Origin: Maricaulis sp965242785
GTDB lineage: Bacteria > Pseudomonadota > Alphaproteobacteria > Caulobacterales > Maricaulaceae
Assembly (NCBI GenBank): GCA_965242785.1
Contig: CBDETA010000003.1
Span: 124,001 to 188,000, forward strand
DNA length: 64,000 nt
Direction: 5' to 3'
Positions 24,623 to 33,196 of this stretch are shown here, piece by piece. The first letter of the stretch is position 1. The number at the start of each line of letters is the position of its first letter. The translations under genes were made by a program, and so were the position numbers. The notes below the pieces were generated by a model. It saw only the letters and a program-made list of their open reading frames with translations, made no database searches and had not been told where the DNA came from.

Positions 24623-26188
24623 TCAGGCGACCCGCGATTTCTTGCCGATTCGCGGATCTTTCAGCGTTTGTAGCGGAACAGGCTTACCGAAATAGTAACC
24701 CTGACCATAGGTGACCCCCAGGGCTTTCATCGACTTTGCGACGGCCTCGGTCTCGATCATTTCCGCGACGGTCTTCGCCTCCAGAGCATGGCACATGGCG
24801 ATCATTGACTGCAGCAGGACCCGGTCCCGCTCGGACTTGCCGGAGGAGATGATGAAAGAGCCGTCGATCTTGACCACATCGGCCGGGAAATCGCGCAGAT
24901 ACTGGATGCCGGCAGTGCCGGCCCCGAAATCGTCCAGGCACACCTCATGTCCGCGTTCGCGGATCTTCTGGATTACCGAATTGGCGGCCTTGATATTTTT
25001 CACCGAGGCGGTCTCGGTGATCTCGAAGATCAGCCGTTTGCGGTCGATCTTGAGGTCGCTCAGCAGGGCGACGAAACGCTTGGCCCAGGCCATGTTCGTC
25101 AGCGACTTGCCGGAGAGATTCACGGCCAGCGCCGGACGGTCATAGTCATCGCGCAGGAAATTGCCGGCGATCTCCGTCATCGCATAGTCGATCTCGTAGA
25201 TCAGACCCGTGCTTTCGGCAAAGCCGACGCTCTCCTGAACCGGTCGTCCGCCGGGCAGGCGCAGCAGCAGTTCGTAGTGGTGGATCTCGCCGGTATTCAG
25301 ATCGACGACGGGCTGGGCATGCGGTTCGATCACGCGGCCGGCGATCGTGGTACGCAGCTCGGTCATCCGTTTGCGGGTGTCTTCCATCATCCGGGCGGCG
25401 GTTTCCTGCAGACTCTCGATATCAAGAGCCTCACCGCTGTCTGCCGCGGTGTTGACCGCGTGAAGGAAAGCCTGGACGGCGATTTCCGGTTCCAGCTCCG
25501 GTGCGTCGCAGACGGAATCGAGGCGGACTTCGGCGTCTTCCAGATTGAAGTCGTCCAGCGTGGTGCGGATTTCCTTCTTCAGGGCCTGAAGGTCGACGGC
25601 ACGGGCATGGATCAGCGCGGTGCGCGCGCCATCCACGGCGCGGGCCACGCCGGTATCGCCAACGGCGAGGGCGCAAGAGGCCGCGACTGAGCGGTAGAGT
25701 GCGGCAGCGTTCTCCGGACCGATCAGGCGTTCGATATCATCACCGGCCTCGATCCGCAGGACCGACATGGACATTTCGGTGCCGCTTTCGCGGGCTTCGC
25801 GCACCGCATCGGCGGCGCAGCGCTCAAAAGCTTGCGGGTCAATCTCGTCGGGCGCATCGACCGCATCGAAACTGATGCACCAGCGGATGTTCGCCGTGTC
25901 ATCCAGCACCCAGCCGGACAGCAAGGCCTGTCGTTCCCCGACGCCAATCCGCACCGGTCCGATGCGATGGCCGGGCTTCAGGCGCAACATCAAGGCCTTC
26001 AGCACGGGGCGGGCCGTGCGGTTGATCCGGTTTTCCAGCAGGTCAGGCGCGCCTTCGCGGGCAGCCGGCAGAGCCGTCGTGGCGCCCGCCGTAAAGGTTA
26101 TGACCCCGTCGCGGTCCGTCTCGATGAGAATGTCGGAAGCAGCAAAAGCAAAGGAGAGAAAGCGATTGCGTTGTTCAACCAGAGGCAT
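24623..26188 (-). CDS. EAL-domain cyclic-di-GMP phosphodiesterase with degenerate GGDEF-like region
   Basis: 521 residues, soluble. A PAS-like N-terminus spans about 1-110. Residues 138-210 (SVLRIEAGDDIERLIGPENA, ARAVDGARTALI) look like a GGDEF fold that has lost the GGDEF signature. The EAL domain is at about 280-510 and retains the key residues: Glu306 (YELLLRL), Asn357 (VNLSG), Glu389 (FEITET), Asp419/Asp420 (LDDFGAGT), Lys440 (VVKIDG) and Glu476 (AEMIE). It should hydrolyse c-di-GMP. It is the first gene of a likely operon with a receiver and a PleC-like kinase, linking c-di-GMP turnover to that pathway. The GGDEF reading is my inference. Confidence 0.85.
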   Translation of the reverse strand: MPLVEQRNRFLSFAFAASDILIETDRDGVITFTAGATTALPAAREGAPDLLENRINRTARPVLKALMLRLKPGHRIGPVRIGVGERQALLSGWVLDDTANIRWCISFDAVDAPDEIDPQAFERCAADAVREARESGTEMSMSVLRIEAGDDIERLIGPENAAALYRSVAASCALAVGDTGVARAVDGARTALIHARAVDLQALKKEIRTTLDDFNLEDAEVRLDSVCDAPELEPEIAVQAFLHAVNTAADSGEALDIESLQETAARMMEDTRKRMTELRTTIAGRVIEPHAQPVVDLNTGEIHHYELLLRLPGGRPVQESVGFAESTGLIYEIDYAMTEIAGNFLRDDYDRPALAVNLSGKSLTNMAWAKRFVALLSDLKIDRKRLIFEITETASVKNIKAANSVIQKIRERGHEVCLDDFGAGTAGIQYLRDFPADVVKIDGSFIISSGKSERDRVLLQSMIAMCHALEAKTVAEMIETEAVAKSMKALGVTYGQGYYFGKPVPLQTLKDPRIGKKSRVA

Positions 26189-26236
26189 ACACGCACCGGA
26201 AAAGTGGACAGGATATCCAACATTCGAGGATATTCG

Positions 26237-26251
26237 TTATAAGGCGATTAA
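26237..26251. promoter_or_regulatory. CtrA-like site upstream of the EAL/receiver/kinase operon
   Basis: TTAT-N7-TTAA at 26237-26251 differs by one base from the CtrA consensus TTAA-N7-TTAA. It sits about 50 bases before the EAL start on the minus strand. A single near-match in AT-richer promoter DNA can occur by chance. Confidence 0.25.
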
Positions 26252-26267
26252 AATCGTTCTCTTGTCT

Positions 26268-26819
26268 TCAGGCCGCGTGACGGGAACTAGACTTTGAGTT
26301 GTTTGACGGGCTGGTTGTAACCGATTTGACAATGTCCGAGGCCTTGCGGCTCAACGCATCCAGGGCCGGAGGCAGGTCGCCGTCCTCGCGGGCGAGCGAG
26401 ACCAGCTGTTCCGCCAGCTCAAGCAGACCGGGCGCATTTGCCAGCAACCGGGCCTGGGCCTCGATGCGATTGGGGTCGCGATCATATTCCGCGGCCGGCA
26501 CACGCCAGCCGCCCCAGTCCATTTCCTCGGTGACGACCACCGGGAAGGTGCCGGGGAAGGGGTGGTGGACACATTCCTCGCTGGTCTGCCATTTGTTCTT
26601 GGCGCGCAGGACGCGCCAGTGTCCGGCATCCAGGCTTTCTACCTGTTCGGTGGCCAGCTCGTCCGCGGTGAAGTCCCGGCCCAGCCCGCAATCATAGAAG
26701 ACGCGCACCGGTTCCTCGACATCCTTCACCCATTGCGGCTTGACCTGTTCGATCAAGGCCCAGGTGCCCACCGGGTAAACATAGACCCGCTGATGCTTGT
26801 GATAGACGGCTTTGGCCAT
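26268..26819 (-). CDS. Conserved hypothetical protein, 183 aa
   Basis: Unrecognised. I chose the start at 26819 because GGAGG lies 7 bases upstream. It reads MAKAVYHKHQRVYVYPVGTW. The protein is soluble, with Trp-rich beta-like stretches (WALIEQVKPQWVKDVEEPVR, MDWGGWRVPAAEYD) and a helical part (LLANAPGLLELAEQLVSLA), ending in a Ser/Asn/Lys-rich tail. No catalytic motif is visible. Similar proteins exist, I believe, among Caulobacterales relatives. It is transcribed just before the EAL gene on the same strand, 79 bases apart, so cotranscription is uncertain. Confidence 0.75.
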   Translation of the reverse strand: MAKAVYHKHQRVYVYPVGTWALIEQVKPQWVKDVEEPVRVFYDCGLGRDFTADELATEQVESLDAGHWRVLRAKNKWQTSEECVHHPFPGTFPVVVTEEMDWGGWRVPAAEYDRDPNRIEAQARLLANAPGLLELAEQLVSLAREDGDLPPALDALSRKASDIVKSVTTSPSNNSKSSSRHAA

Positions 26820-26974
26820 GTAATCGCCTCCCTTGCACGCGTCAGACAAGCACGCGGCAGGTTGAAACGGCGTGAACGCGATGTCTGCAATTTGAACGGT
26901 TCGGCCTGACCGGGCCGGCAAGGCCCGTGTGAGCTCTCTTGGTAATCCGCCTCGTCCGCGCTATGTGGCGGGCC

Positions 26975-27970
26975 ATGAGTGCACCGCAGCAACCCGACCG
27001 CCGTCTTTCGGTGGCCCCGATGATGGACTGGACCGACCGGCATTGCCGGGCGTTTCACCGTGTGCTGACGAAAGGCGCGCTGCTCTACACGGAAATGGCC
27101 GTCGACAAGGCCGTGATCTTCGGCGACCGCGACAAGCTGATCGGGTTTGCGGCCGCCGAACATCCTGTGGCGATCCAGCTGGGCGGATCGGATCCGGCGG
27201 ACCTGGCCCAGGCGAGCCGGATTGCCGAGGATTTCGGCTATTGCGAGGTCAATCTCAATGTCGGCTGCCCGTCCGACCGGGTCCAGTCCGGCCGCTTCGG
27301 CGCCTGCCTGATGAAGGAGCCGGACCTGGTGGCCGAGTGCGTTTCGGCGATGCGCGAGGCCGTGTCCGTGCCGGTGACGGTCAAGTGCCGCATCGGTGTT
27401 GACGAGCAGGACCCCCAAGAGGCGCTGTTCGGCTTCGTCGACACGGTGCGAAAGGCCGGCGTCACCAGTTTTGCCGTGCATGCCCGCAAGGCCTGGCTGA
27501 AGGGGCTGAGCCCGAAGGAAAACCGCACCATTCCGCCGCTGGACTATGACCTGGTTCGCCGGCTCAAGGCCGAGCGGCCCGAGCTGGAAATCATCCTCAA
27601 TGGCGGCATCGAGACGCTGGACCAGGGCCTGGCGGAAACGCAGACCCTGGACGGCATGATGATCGGGCGCGCGGCCTATCATGATCCCTTCATCCTGGCC
27701 GAAGCCGACAGTCGCCTGTTTGGGCGGGCAGACCCTGTTTCCAGCCGGATCGAGGCTGTCGAGGCCTACAGGCCCTATATGGCAGACCGGTTGGCACAGG
27801 GCGCGCGGCTGCACGACATGACACGGCATATCCTGGGCCTGTTCACCGGCCAGCCCGGTGCCCGCATGTGGCGCCGCATCCTGTCGGAGAAGGCACCCAA
27901 GCGCGGGGCGGGGATGGAAGTGATCGACGAGGCGCTGGAAGCCGTTTCCAGGCGTGATGAGGCGGCATAG
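26975..27970 (+). CDS. dusA: tRNA-dihydrouridine(20/20a) synthase DusA
   Basis: 331 residues from ATG 26975 (MSAPQQPDRRLSVAPMMDWT). FMN-dependent TIM barrel that reduces uridine to dihydrouridine in the tRNA D-loop. The catalytic cysteine is in NLNVGCPSDRVQ. FMN/tRNA motifs include MDWTDRHCR, FAVHARKAWLKGLSP and ILNGGIET. The APMMDWTDRHCR opening and HARKAWLKGLSPKENR are specific to DusA rather than DusB/C. The stop (tag) touches the next ATG at 27971, so it is cotranscribed with a TauE-type exporter. A TTG at 26939 would add 12 residues without support. Confidence 0.95.
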   Translation: MSAPQQPDRRLSVAPMMDWTDRHCRAFHRVLTKGALLYTEMAVDKAVIFGDRDKLIGFAAAEHPVAIQLGGSDPADLAQASRIAEDFGYCEVNLNVGCPSDRVQSGRFGACLMKEPDLVAECVSAMREAVSVPVTVKCRIGVDEQDPQEALFGFVDTVRKAGVTSFAVHARKAWLKGLSPKENRTIPPLDYDLVRRLKAERPELEIILNGGIETLDQGLAETQTLDGMMIGRAAYHDPFILAEADSRLFGRADPVSSRIEAVEAYRPYMADRLAQGARLHDMTRHILGLFTGQPGARMWRRILSEKAPKRGAGMEVIDEALEAVSRRDEAA

Positions 27971-28792
27971 ATGACAGCGGATATCTGGGTTCTTGTCGTG
28001 GCCATGGCGGCCACGGGGGCGTTTGCCGGCCTGATCGCCGGACTATTCGGCATTGGCGGCGGCATCGTCATGGTGCCGGCAATGTACTACGCCTTCCTCT
28101 TCCTGGGCTATGACGACCCCTCGATCATGCAGGTCGCGGTCGGCACCTCGCTGGCCGTGATCATCGCCACTTCGCTGCGCAGCGTCTCGGCCCATGCCAA
28201 GCGCGATGCGGTGGATTTTGCGGTGCTGAAGGCCTGGTCGCCCTGGATCGTCATCGGCACGCTGATCGGCTCGGTGATTGCCCACATCCTGCCCGGAAAC
28301 CTTCTGACCGGCCTGTTCGGCGGCATGGCCATCCTGTTGTCGGCGCAGTTCTTCTTCGGCCGCCCGGACTGGCGCCTGGCCGATGACATGCCCAAAGGTC
28401 CCCTGCGTTGGAGCTTGGGCGGCACGATCGGCATCCTCTCGGCCCTGATGGGGATTGGCGGCGGCGTGTTCGGCGTCACGCTGATGACCCTGTGCGGCAA
28501 GCCGATCCACAAGGCGGTTGCCACCGCGGCCGGCTTCGGGGTCGCCATCGGGCTGCCCGGCGCGATCGGCTTCATTATCAATGGCTGGGGCCAGACTGCC
28601 GTGCCGATGTCTCTGGGCTATGTGAACCTGCCCGGCTTTGCGCTTCTGGCCGGCTGTGCCTTCTTCGTGGCCCCGCTGGGTGCGAAACTGGCGCACGCCC
28701 TGCCGGAACGCACGCTGAAGCGCTGTTTCGCGGTCGGTCTGGTGATTGTCGGCGTGATGCTGGTGCGCGAAGCGCTGATCGCCGCGGGCTAG
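27971..28792 (+). CDS. TauE/SafE-family sulfite/sulfonate exporter-like membrane protein
   Basis: 273 residues with about eight membrane helices. Two repeated halves show the family's glycine-rich hairpins: GLIAGLFGIGGGIVMVPAMY near the N-terminus and LMGIGGGVFGVTLMTLCGKP in the middle. The family moves small anions such as sulfite, sulfoacetate or thiosulfate across the inner membrane; the substrate here is unknown. It is directly coupled to dusA. It converges with the aspartic protease gene, and the two stop codons share the palindrome CTAG at 28789-28792. Confidence 0.9.
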   Translation: MTADIWVLVVAMAATGAFAGLIAGLFGIGGGIVMVPAMYYAFLFLGYDDPSIMQVAVGTSLAVIIATSLRSVSAHAKRDAVDFAVLKAWSPWIVIGTLIGSVIAHILPGNLLTGLFGGMAILLSAQFFFGRPDWRLADDMPKGPLRWSLGGTIGILSALMGIGGGVFGVTLMTLCGKPIHKAVATAAGFGVAIGLPGAIGFIINGWGQTAVPMSLGYVNLPGFALLAGCAFFVAPLGAKLAHALPERTLKRCFAVGLVIVGVMLVREALIAAG

Positions 28793-29493
28793 CGCCGCAG
28801 GATCAGCTGGTTCTGGCGCATTTCCATGCTGTCGAACTGGTTGAGCACCGACATGCCCAGCAGGGACTGGCCGCCACCGCGCATCACCAGCGCCTGGACA
28901 TTGGAAAAGGCGTGACCCTCCAGCGTCAGCACGGGAATGATCACCGGGGCGGCCATGGCTTGGCCGGCCGCCGTCTGGACGGGAATATTGAATGCCAGGG
29001 TTTCGGTGCGCAGGCCCGCTGCGCGGGCATCTTCAAGGTCCAGCGCCACCACCGTCGCGCCGGTATCGACCAGGAAGTTCACCGTGCCCGAATTGACCTG
29101 TGCGTCGATGTAGTAGTGACCGTCCGCGCTGCGATCCAGCGTGATCGTCCCGGCTTCCCGGGGCACCCGGTCTGCCGCCATGATCGGGCCGCCGGAGTGC
29201 CACATGCGCTGTACCTGCCAGCTGTCATAATCGGCATCGATGAAGGCAATCGCCCCGAAGGCGGTGAGGGCGCTGGTCCAGGCAATCGCATTGCGCCGGG
29301 GCAGGGTGTTCCAGGCCAGCGCCGCGGCCAGCAGGGCCGCCATCAGCAACAGGCCCGACATTGCCGCCAGGGCGAAGGGCGCTAGGGCTGGCACGGCGGA
29401 CTGGAACGGCCAGATCATGACGCGCAGTCCCAGACAGGCGAGGCCCGCGATCAGGACAGGCAGGGCCAGCCGGGCCGTCAGCGCGCGCATCAT
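28789..29493 (-). CDS. Membrane-anchored retropepsin-like aspartic protease (TIGR02281 type)
   Basis: 234 residues from ATG 29493. The N-terminal part has three membrane segments (about 8-28, 36-60 and 68-86). The C-terminal part is a clan AA retropepsin-like domain with the single catalytic Asp143 in NFLVDTGATVVAL and a later GQSLLGMSVL flap/fold segment. Such bacterial proteins would dimerise to form an active site. Substrates are unknown. The start ATG overlaps the DUF1289 stop (ATGA). A long in-frame extension upstream runs antiparallel to DUF1289 coding in another frame and is not credible. Confidence 0.85.
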   Translation of the reverse strand: MMRALTARLALPVLIAGLACLGLRVMIWPFQSAVPALAPFALAAMSGLLLMAALLAAALAWNTLPRRNAIAWTSALTAFGAIAFIDADYDSWQVQRMWHSGGPIMAADRVPREAGTITLDRSADGHYYIDAQVNSGTVNFLVDTGATVVALDLEDARAAGLRTETLAFNIPVQTAAGQAMAAPVIIPVLTLEGHAFSNVQALVMRGGGQSLLGMSVLNQFDSMEMRQNQLILRR

Positions 29494-29690
29494 GTGCGTT
29501 TTGCCCGTGCCGCCTGATAGGCCGCTTCGCGCTCCGGCAGGGCCGCCATGATCGCCTCCCGCTCGGCGTCGGAATACTTGGTCCAGCGGCCAAGCTCCTC
29601 CATCGTACGGAAGCATCCCACGCACACACCGGCGCGCGGATCGACGAAACAGACCTGGACACAGGGCGTCTTGATGGGCGTAGGGCTCAT
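29490..29690 (-). CDS. DUF1289 family small protein with CxxxC...CxxC motif
   Basis: 66 residues beginning MSPTPIKTPCVQVC. The conserved DUF1289 core is CVQVCFVDPRAGVCVGCFRT, with four cysteines likely binding Zn or an Fe-S cluster, followed by WTKYSDAEREAIMAALPERE. Function is unknown; in many proteobacteria these proteins sit next to unrelated housekeeping genes. Starts at 29702 and 29726 are possible. I prefer 29690 because the family begins just before the TPC segment. The stop overlaps the protease start, so both are translated from one message. Confidence 0.85.
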   Translation of the reverse strand: MSPTPIKTPCVQVCFVDPRAGVCVGCFRTMEELGRWTKYSDAEREAIMAALPEREAAYQAARAKRT

Positions 29691-29788
29691 GCGCTGCAGC
29701 ATTTCGCGGGGCTCGCATTGTGGCAAGTGCTTGCGAGCGGCGACCCACAGCGCCTAATGTCTGCCTTTGAGCGCGACTGGGGACGTCC

Positions 29789-31066
29789 ATGGAAGATTTG
29801 CTGCTGCAGGCCCGCAGCTTTGTGGGGCTTTTTGCGCTTGCCGGCATCGCCTGGCTGCTGGGTCCGCGCAAGAAACTCCCCATTGTCCTGCTGGTCGGCG
29901 CCATCGCGCTGCAGCTGATCATCGCCACGCTGCTCTACACCCTGCCGCCCTTTCGCGCCTTCCTGTCTTCGCTGACCGGCGTGGTGGAAGTGCTGCAAGC
30001 GGTGACCAATGAAGGCGCGCAGTTTGTCTTCGGCTACCTCGCCGGCAGCGCGGCGCCGTGGGAGACCGATCCAGCCGGCGGGTCCGGTTTCCTGTTTGCC
30101 TTCCAGGCCCTGCCGATGGTGATCGTGCTGTCCGCGCTCTCTGCCTTGTTGTGGCGCTGGCGGGTGCTGGAATTCCTGGTGCGCGGCTTTGCCTTTGCCT
30201 TCCGCCGCCTGTTGAACCTGTCCGGTTCGGCCAGCCTGGGCGCCGCTGCCAACATCTTTCTGGGCATGACGGAAAGCCCGGTCCTGATCCGCCCGCGCCT
30301 GGGCGAAATGAGCCGGCCCGACCTCTTCCTGATCATGACTGTCGGCTTCTCCACCGTCGCCGGTTCGGTGATGGCGCTCTATGTCAGCCAGCTCTCCGGC
30401 GTCATCGACGGGGCGGCCGGCCATATCTTCACCGCCTCGCTGATCTCGGTTCCCGCCGCCGTCCTGCTCTCGCGCCTGATGATGCCGGCCGAGCCGATTT
30501 CCGAGGCGGAACGGCAGAGCGAGAAGATCCGCTCGACCATCTACCACTCCTCCATGGACGCGCTGACCACCGGCGTGTCGGACGGGATCCGGCTCTATTT
30601 CAACATCATCTTCATGCTGCTGGTCTTCACCGCCCTGGTCGCGCTGGTGAATGTCCTCCTGGGCATTTTCCCGGACATGTTCGGTGCCCCGCTGACGGTG
30701 GACCGCATCCTGGGCTGGGCTTTCGCGCCGATTGTCTGGCTGGCCGGCATTCCCTGGTCGGAAGCCACCCAGGCCGGATCGCTGATGGGCCTTAAGACGG
30801 CGCTGAACGAGGTCTATGCCTATGACCAGCTGGCCCGTTCGTGCGGCGAGCTGTCCGAGCGCACCCGCCTGATCATGACCTATGCGATCTGCGGCTTCGC
30901 CAATTTCTCCTCGGTCGGCATCCTCACCGGCGGTCTGGTCGCCATCGCCCCGTCGCGGCGTGAAGACATCCTGCAACTGGCCCCGCGCGCGCTGATTTCC
31001 GGCACGCTCGCCACGCTGATGACCGGCGCCGCCGTGGGCGTGCTGCCGGGCGGGCTGTTCGGCTAG
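29789..31066 (+). CDS. Concentrative nucleoside transporter (CNT/NupC family)
   Basis: 425 residues with about ten membrane helices. CNT hallmarks include GSASLGAAANIFLGMTESPV, VGFSTVAGSVMALYV, and later GFANFSSVGILTGGL. The transporter would import nucleosides with H+ or Na+. ATG 29789 follows a 99-base gap after the divergent DUF1289 gene. It converges with the acetyltransferase gene, again sharing CTAG (31063-31066). Substrate range cannot be read from sequence. Confidence 0.93.
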   Translation: MEDLLLQARSFVGLFALAGIAWLLGPRKKLPIVLLVGAIALQLIIATLLYTLPPFRAFLSSLTGVVEVLQAVTNEGAQFVFGYLAGSAAPWETDPAGGSGFLFAFQALPMVIVLSALSALLWRWRVLEFLVRGFAFAFRRLLNLSGSASLGAAANIFLGMTESPVLIRPRLGEMSRPDLFLIMTVGFSTVAGSVMALYVSQLSGVIDGAAGHIFTASLISVPAAVLLSRLMMPAEPISEAERQSEKIRSTIYHSSMDALTTGVSDGIRLYFNIIFMLLVFTALVALVNVLLGIFPDMFGAPLTVDRILGWAFAPIVWLAGIPWSEATQAGSLMGLKTALNEVYAYDQLARSCGELSERTRLIMTYAICGFANFSSVGILTGGLVAIAPSRREDILQLAPRALISGTLATLMTGAAVGVLPGGLFG

Positions 31067-31785
31067 TCCCCCCGCCGCGGCCACAGCCGCGAGCGCAGCC
31101 AGCCCAGCGTGGAATTGCCCTTCAGGGCCTGCCGGTAGGCGGTGTCGAAGAAGCGGTCGATGCCGGCGGCATCGGCGAACATGTCCGAGCGGGTGCGCAT
31201 GGGCGCGTCCGGATCGATGCGGCGCACGACCCGGGCCGGATTGCCCGCGACAATGGTCCAGGGCTCGACATCCTTGGTGACGACCGCACGGGCGCCGACA
31301 ACCGCGTGCGCGCCAATGGTGACGCCCTTGCCGATGAAGGCGCCGTCTCCGATCCAGACATTCTTCTCCAGCTTCACCGGTTTCCAGGCCGGGGCCGGGT
31401 CGACACGGTCATGGATCGAATGCCAGTCGCAATCGGTGATCGTCACCCGGTTGGCGATCAGGCAGTCATCGCCCAGCTCGATCCGGCCGGCCGCCAGCAG
31501 CTTGGTGCCGGGAGCGAGGAAGACATGATTGCCCAGCGTGATCTCGCCCGACTGGGTCTGCGGCGACCAGACGGTGAGCCGCACCGGATCGGCGCGATTG
31601 GCGATCACGTGCAGGCGCTCGCCGGCGGTGATGTTGGGGCCGAACACCTCGACATGCCAGGGGTGGACGATTTTCGGCTCCGGCCCCAGGGCGGCAAAAT
31701 GCGGTGCCACGAAATGCCGGGCCCAGGCGTTCTCGAACCCTTCCCAGGCCTTGTGCATCCAGTAGGGGCGGTGGTCGCGCTGCAT
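31063..31785 (-). CDS. Left-handed beta-helix acyltransferase (WbbJ/LpxA-like, hexapeptide repeats)
   Basis: 240 residues. Hexapeptide repeats (I/V-G-x-x) form a left-handed beta helix across about 80-200: ITLGNHVFLAPGTKLL, IELGDDCLIANRVTIT, VWIGDGAFIGKGVTIGAHAV. The active-site His is likely in TDCDWHSIHD. The C-terminus ends AGNPARVVRR, as in serine or maltose O-acetyltransferases and WbbJ. It probably acetylates a sugar, perhaps in surface polysaccharide, but there are no polysaccharide genes nearby. The convergent neighbour is the nucleoside transporter. Confidence 0.88.
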   Translation of the reverse strand: MQRDHRPYWMHKAWEGFENAWARHFVAPHFAALGPEPKIVHPWHVEVFGPNITAGERLHVIANRADPVRLTVWSPQTQSGEITLGNHVFLAPGTKLLAAGRIELGDDCLIANRVTITDCDWHSIHDRVDPAPAWKPVKLEKNVWIGDGAFIGKGVTIGAHAVVGARAVVTKDVEPWTIVAGNPARVVRRIDPDAPMRTRSDMFADAAGIDRFFDTAYRQALKGNSTLGWLRSRLWPRRGD

Positions 31786-31914
31786 GGGTGGGCCTTGCCG
31801 GGCTGGAGAGAAGGCTTGCCGCGACGCCGCGCGACAGGAAAGGTGCCGTCCAATGAGACAATAACATCAAGCCCCTGTCTTGTTTTTCCTGCAGGCGGGG
31901 CGAGGGAGGTCGCC

Positions 31915-32352
31915 ATGGCGTTCGAGGTGAAACTGTCCGGGGCGGAGGTCACCGCCTATCTCGACGAGGTGTTTCCGCAATGGCGCGAGGGCGGGGTCGG
32001 TTTTGCCATCGACACGGTCTCGCCGGGCCGCGCCGTGGTGAAGGCCGAGGCGAAACAGCAGCATTTGCGACCGGGCGGGACGGTGTCCGGACCCGTTCTT
32101 TTCACTCTGGCGGATTTTGCTGCCTATGCCGTCATTCTGGGCCATGTCGGTCGCGAGGCTCTGGCCGTGACGACCAATCTCAACATCAACTTCCTGCGCA
32201 AGGCCCCGCCCGGACCGGTCTTCGGCCATTGCCGGCTGTTGAAACTGGGCCAGAGGCTGGCCGTGACGGAATGTGATATCACCGCCGGTGACAGTGATGA
32301 CTTGATCGCCCATGCCAGTGCGACCTATTCCATCCCGCCCCGCAAAGCCTGA
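31915..32352 (+). CDS. PaaI-type hotdog thioesterase
   Basis: 145 residues from ATG 31915 with a strong ribosome site (gggaggt). Hotdog-fold features: GGTVSGPVLFTLADFAAYAV (catalytic helix with Asp in ADFAAY), followed by TTNLNINFLRKAPPGPV. It would hydrolyse acyl-CoA thioesters of unknown chain. It is the first gene of a tight run with a DUF3253 protein (9 bases on) and a UDG-fold protein. Longer readings upstream from 31306 overlap the divergent acetyltransferase and are not coding. Confidence 0.88.
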   Translation: MAFEVKLSGAEVTAYLDEVFPQWREGGVGFAIDTVSPGRAVVKAEAKQQHLRPGGTVSGPVLFTLADFAAYAVILGHVGREALAVTTNLNINFLRKAPPGPVFGHCRLLKLGQRLAVTECDITAGDSDDLIAHASATYSIPPRKA

Positions 32353-32361
32353 GAGAGCGAC

Positions 32362-32619
32362 ATGAGCGAAGAGACCGGCACCGATCCCATCGAAGCGATC
32401 ATCCTCGACCTGGTGGCTAAGGCCCCGGAAGGCCGCTCCATCGCGCCGGCCGATGTCGCCAAGGCGATCGATCCGGAGCGCTTCAATCGCAAGTTCGGGC
32501 ATGTGAAACAGGCCGCCATTCGCCTCGCCAAGGCCGGTCAGATCACGATCCTGCGCAAGGGCAAGCCGGTGGAGGATCCGGAGACCTTCAAGGGCGTCTG
32601 GCGCATTGGCCGCGCCTGA
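32362..32619 (+). CDS. DUF3253 winged-helix-like small protein
   Basis: 85 residues. The family wording is clear: IEAIILDLVAKAPEGRSIAP, PADVAKAIDPE, VKQAAIRLAKAGQITILRKG and the end FKGVWRIG. It resembles a winged helix, possibly DNA binding, but the role is unknown. It lies 9 bases after the thioesterase and overlaps the UDG-fold gene by 14 bases, so it is in an operon with both. Confidence 0.85.
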   Translation: MSEETGTDPIEAIILDLVAKAPEGRSIAPADVAKAIDPERFNRKFGHVKQAAIRLAKAGQITILRKGKPVEDPETFKGVWRIGRA

Positions 32620-33196
32620 CCTGGACACGCTGCTGTGCGATATCCGGGCGTGCCGCGTGTGCGCCGCCGAGATGCCGCACGAACCGCGCCCGGTGATCCG
32701 GGCGTCCTCCAGTGCCGTCATCCAGATCATCGGCCAGGCACCGGGCACGCGTGTACACGCCTCCGGCAGGCCCTTCACCGATCCCTCCGGCGACCGTCTG
32801 CGCGACTGGATGGGGGTGGACGAGACGGTTTTCTATGACGAGAGCCGGATCGCCATCGTGCCGATGGGCTTTTGCTTTCCCGGTCTCGATGCCAAGGGCG
32901 GCGACCTGCCGCCGCGTCGGGAATGTGCGCCCCTGTGGCAGGAAAAGGTGCGCGCGCGCCTGCCCGATGTCCGGCTCACACTGCTGGTCGGCCTTTACGC
33001 ACAACGCTTTCACCTGGGTTCGCGGGCGCACAAATCCCTGACGGAAACCGTGCGTCATGCGGCCGATTTCGGGCCGGAATTTCTGCCGCTGCCGCACCCG
33101 TCATGGCGGAATAATGCCTGGATCCGCAAAAATCCGTGGTTTGAGGAAAAAATTCTCCCCATGCTGCGATGCCGCATAGAAGAATTGTTACCGTAA
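32606..33196 (+). CDS. Uracil-DNA glycosylase superfamily protein
   Basis: 196 residues from TTG 32606, overlapping the previous gene by 14 bases. UDG-fold motifs: motif A-like IIGQAPGTRVHASGRPF, the helix/loop DRLRDWMGVDETVFYDESR, and PLPHPSWRNNAWIRKNPWF containing the HPS motif. A CxxC pair (ACRVC) is near the N-terminus, as in family 4/5 enzymes, but I do not see the further Cys residues for a full Fe-S cluster. It may excise uracil or be a UDG-like protein of another role. Confidence 0.82.
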   Translation: MAAPDLDTLLCDIRACRVCAAEMPHEPRPVIRASSSAVIQIIGQAPGTRVHASGRPFTDPSGDRLRDWMGVDETVFYDESRIAIVPMGFCFPGLDAKGGDLPPRRECAPLWQEKVRARLPDVRLTLLVGLYAQRFHLGSRAHKSLTETVRHAADFGPEFLPLPHPSWRNNAWIRKNPWFEEKILPMLRCRIEELLP

